NCBI GenBank assembly: GCA_023433185.1 | Contig: JAEZEN010000568.1 | Span: forward strand, 1 to 6,304 | From: Pseudomonadota bacterium | GTDB lineage: Bacteria; Pseudomonadota; Alphaproteobacteria; Rhizobiales; Kaistiaceae | Direction of reading: 5' to 3' | Length of the DNA stretch: 6,304 bases | Shown here: positions 5,240 to 6,304 of the stretch, in pieces | How the letters are laid out: every line of letters begins with the position of its first letter | Numbering within the stretch: position 1 is the stretch's first letter | Position numbers and translations under genes: made by a program | Notes under the pieces: generated by a model | What the model saw: the letters and a program-made list of their open reading frames with translations, nothing else | Told to the model about the DNA's origin: nothing | The model's database searches: none

Positions 5240-6304
5240 ATGGACGAGGCAGCGCGCCTTTCGGCGGTCATCGGCAACATCTATGACGCCGCCCTTGATC
5301 CGGCGGTGTGGAACACCGCGATCTGCGAGGCGCGGAGCTTCGTCGGCGGCGCCTCGGCATCGATCTTCGCCAAGGACGTCACCCAGACCACGCTGACCGT
5401 GTTCCACCATGACGGCGGCATCGCCCCCGAATTCGTCCGCTCCTACCTCGACCGCTACATGGCGCTCGATCCGGCCAACACCGCGCACTTCTTCTCCACC
5501 CTCGAGACCCCGCTCTCGACGGCTGACTTCATCGATTTCGCCGAGTTCCATGCGACGCGCTTCTACAAGGAGTGGGTGGCGCCCCAGGGCCTGGTCGACT
5601 TCATCAGCATCGCCCTCGAGAAAACCGCCACCGGCGCCGCGTATTTCGGCGTCTTCCGCGGCATCATGGATGGCCCCGCCGACGAGGGCGCGAAGCAGCG
5701 GATGGCGCTGATCGCACCGCACATCCGGCGCGCCGTGCTGATCGGCAATGCGATCGAGATGAAGGCCGCCGAGATCGCGAGCTTCGCGGACACCCTCGAT
5801 GGCCTGAGCGCGGCGATGTATCTCGTCCAGGCCAACGGCCGCATCGTCCACGCCAATGCGGCCGGGCATATGCTTCTGGCCCGCGCCGACTTCCTGCGCG
5901 CCTCCGGCGACCGGCTGACCATCGCCAACGGCCGCGCGCACCAGATTCTCGCCGACAGCCTCGCGGCGGCCGAGCGCGGTGACGGTGCGGTCGGAAACCG
6001 CTGCGTCGCCCTCCATCTCGCCAACCGGGACGGCGCCGCCTACATGGCCCACGTCCTGCCCCTGACCTCAGGGGCGCGCCGGAGCGCGGGAAAAGCCTAC
6101 GCCGCCGTGGCGGCGGTCTTCGTCCGCCGGGCGACGCTGGAGCTGCCGGCGATGCCCGAGGTCATCGCCCGCCACTACAACCTGACGCCGACCGAACTCC
6201 GGGTTCTCCTGGCGGTCATCGAGATCGGCGGCGTGTCCGAGGTGGCCGCGGCCCTCGGGGGCGCGGAGACCACGGTGAAGACCCACCTTGGCCATGTCTA
6301 CGCC
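5240..6304 (+). CDS. LuxR-type transcriptional regulator, partial at right edge
   Basis: The frame is open from ATG 5240 to the window edge, giving 355 residues. Residues 1-170 form an N-terminal region without a recognisable acyl-homoserine-lactone-binding domain. Residues about 175-275 look PAS-like (FADTLDGLSAAMYLVQANGR followed by IVHANAAGHMLLARA). Residues 314-355 are the start of a LuxR/GerE helix-turn-helix: LTPTELRVLLAVIEIGGVSE, then VAAALGGAETTVKTHLGHVY. The recognition-helix signature TVKTHL is present. Only the last helix, roughly 15-25 residues, should be missing. The protein probably senses an intracellular signal through the PAS-like part and controls transcription; signal and targets are unknown. 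It lies 132 bp after the small membrane protein gene and has its own promoter region with a CRP-type site, so it need not be in the same operon. Confidence 0.88.
   Translation, partial: MDEAARLSAVIGNIYDAALDPAVWNTAICEARSFVGGASASIFAKDVTQTTLTVFHHDGGIAPEFVRSYLDRYMALDPANTAHFFSTLETPLSTADFIDFAEFHATRFYKEWVAPQGLVDFISIALEKTATGAAYFGVFRGIMDGPADEGAKQRMALIAPHIRRAVLIGNAIEMKAAEIASFADTLDGLSAAMYLVQANGRIVHANAAGHMLLARADFLRASGDRLTIANGRAHQILADSLAAAERGDGAVGNRCVALHLANRDGAAYMAHVLPLTSGARRSAGKAYAAVAAVFVRRATLELPAMPEVIARHYNLTPTELRVLLAVIEIGGVSEVAAALGGAETTVKTHLGHVYA

Noticed and set aside
4712..6052. Long open frame on the minus strand (446 codons) opposite the repeat protein, small membrane protein and LuxR-type gene
   Set aside because: It crosses several genes and an intergenic promoter region. 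The translation has no family motif and looks like an antisense shadow.
1..6304. CRISPR arrays, tRNA or rRNA genes, insertion sequences, riboswitches
   Set aside because: I found no regularly spaced direct repeats, transposase motifs, terminal inverted repeats or structural RNA signatures. Nearly all of the window is accounted for by seven genes.

Overview
The window is GC-rich throughout. It reads as an ordinary chromosomal stretch of an alphaproteobacterium, most likely of the order Hyphomicrobiales (Rhizobiales). The main support is a porin of the Porin_2 family, typical of that order. The XRE/MmyB-type regulator and the LuxR-type regulator also have the form common in these bacteria. This assignment is inferred from protein families, not from a phylogenetic marker. 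I see no mobile element, tRNA, rRNA or CRISPR array, and no sign of recent transfer.

Layout. (1) Positions 1-371, minus strand: a SnoaL-like (NTF2-fold) protein whose C-terminal end runs off the left edge. (2) Positions 372-507: a divergent control region with a possible operator, a hairpin, and a -10-like hexamer placed so that the next gene could be leaderless. (3) Positions 508-1305, plus strand: an XRE helix-turn-helix regulator with an MmyB-like ligand-binding domain. (4) Positions 1334-2359, minus strand: a trypsin-like S1C (HtrA/Deg type) protease with one PDZ domain and no visible signal peptide. It converges on the regulator across 28 bp. (5) Positions 2360-2484: a divergent intergenic region. 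(6) Positions 2485-5107, plus strand, three genes in a row: a Porin_2 outer-membrane porin, an unrecognised secreted protein with three internal repeats, and a 46-residue protein with one C-terminal membrane segment that starts 5 bp after the repeat protein stops. (7) Positions 5108-5239: a promoter region with an exact TGTGA-N6-TCACA CRP-type site. (8) Positions 5240-6304, plus strand: a LuxR-type regulator with a PAS-like middle segment, cut by the right edge inside its DNA-binding domain.

How the parts may work together. The left pair (SnoaL-like gene and divergent regulator) looks like a regulator with its target. The middle genes concern the cell envelope: an outer-membrane channel, a putative periplasmic repeat protein and a small inner-membrane protein. 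The last two are probably translationally coupled. The LuxR-type gene has its own promoter region, and the spacing there fits a class II CRP-activated promoter.

I do not see a clearly new multi-gene system. The least described part is the pair at 3786-5107: the three-repeat secreted protein with its coupled small membrane protein.
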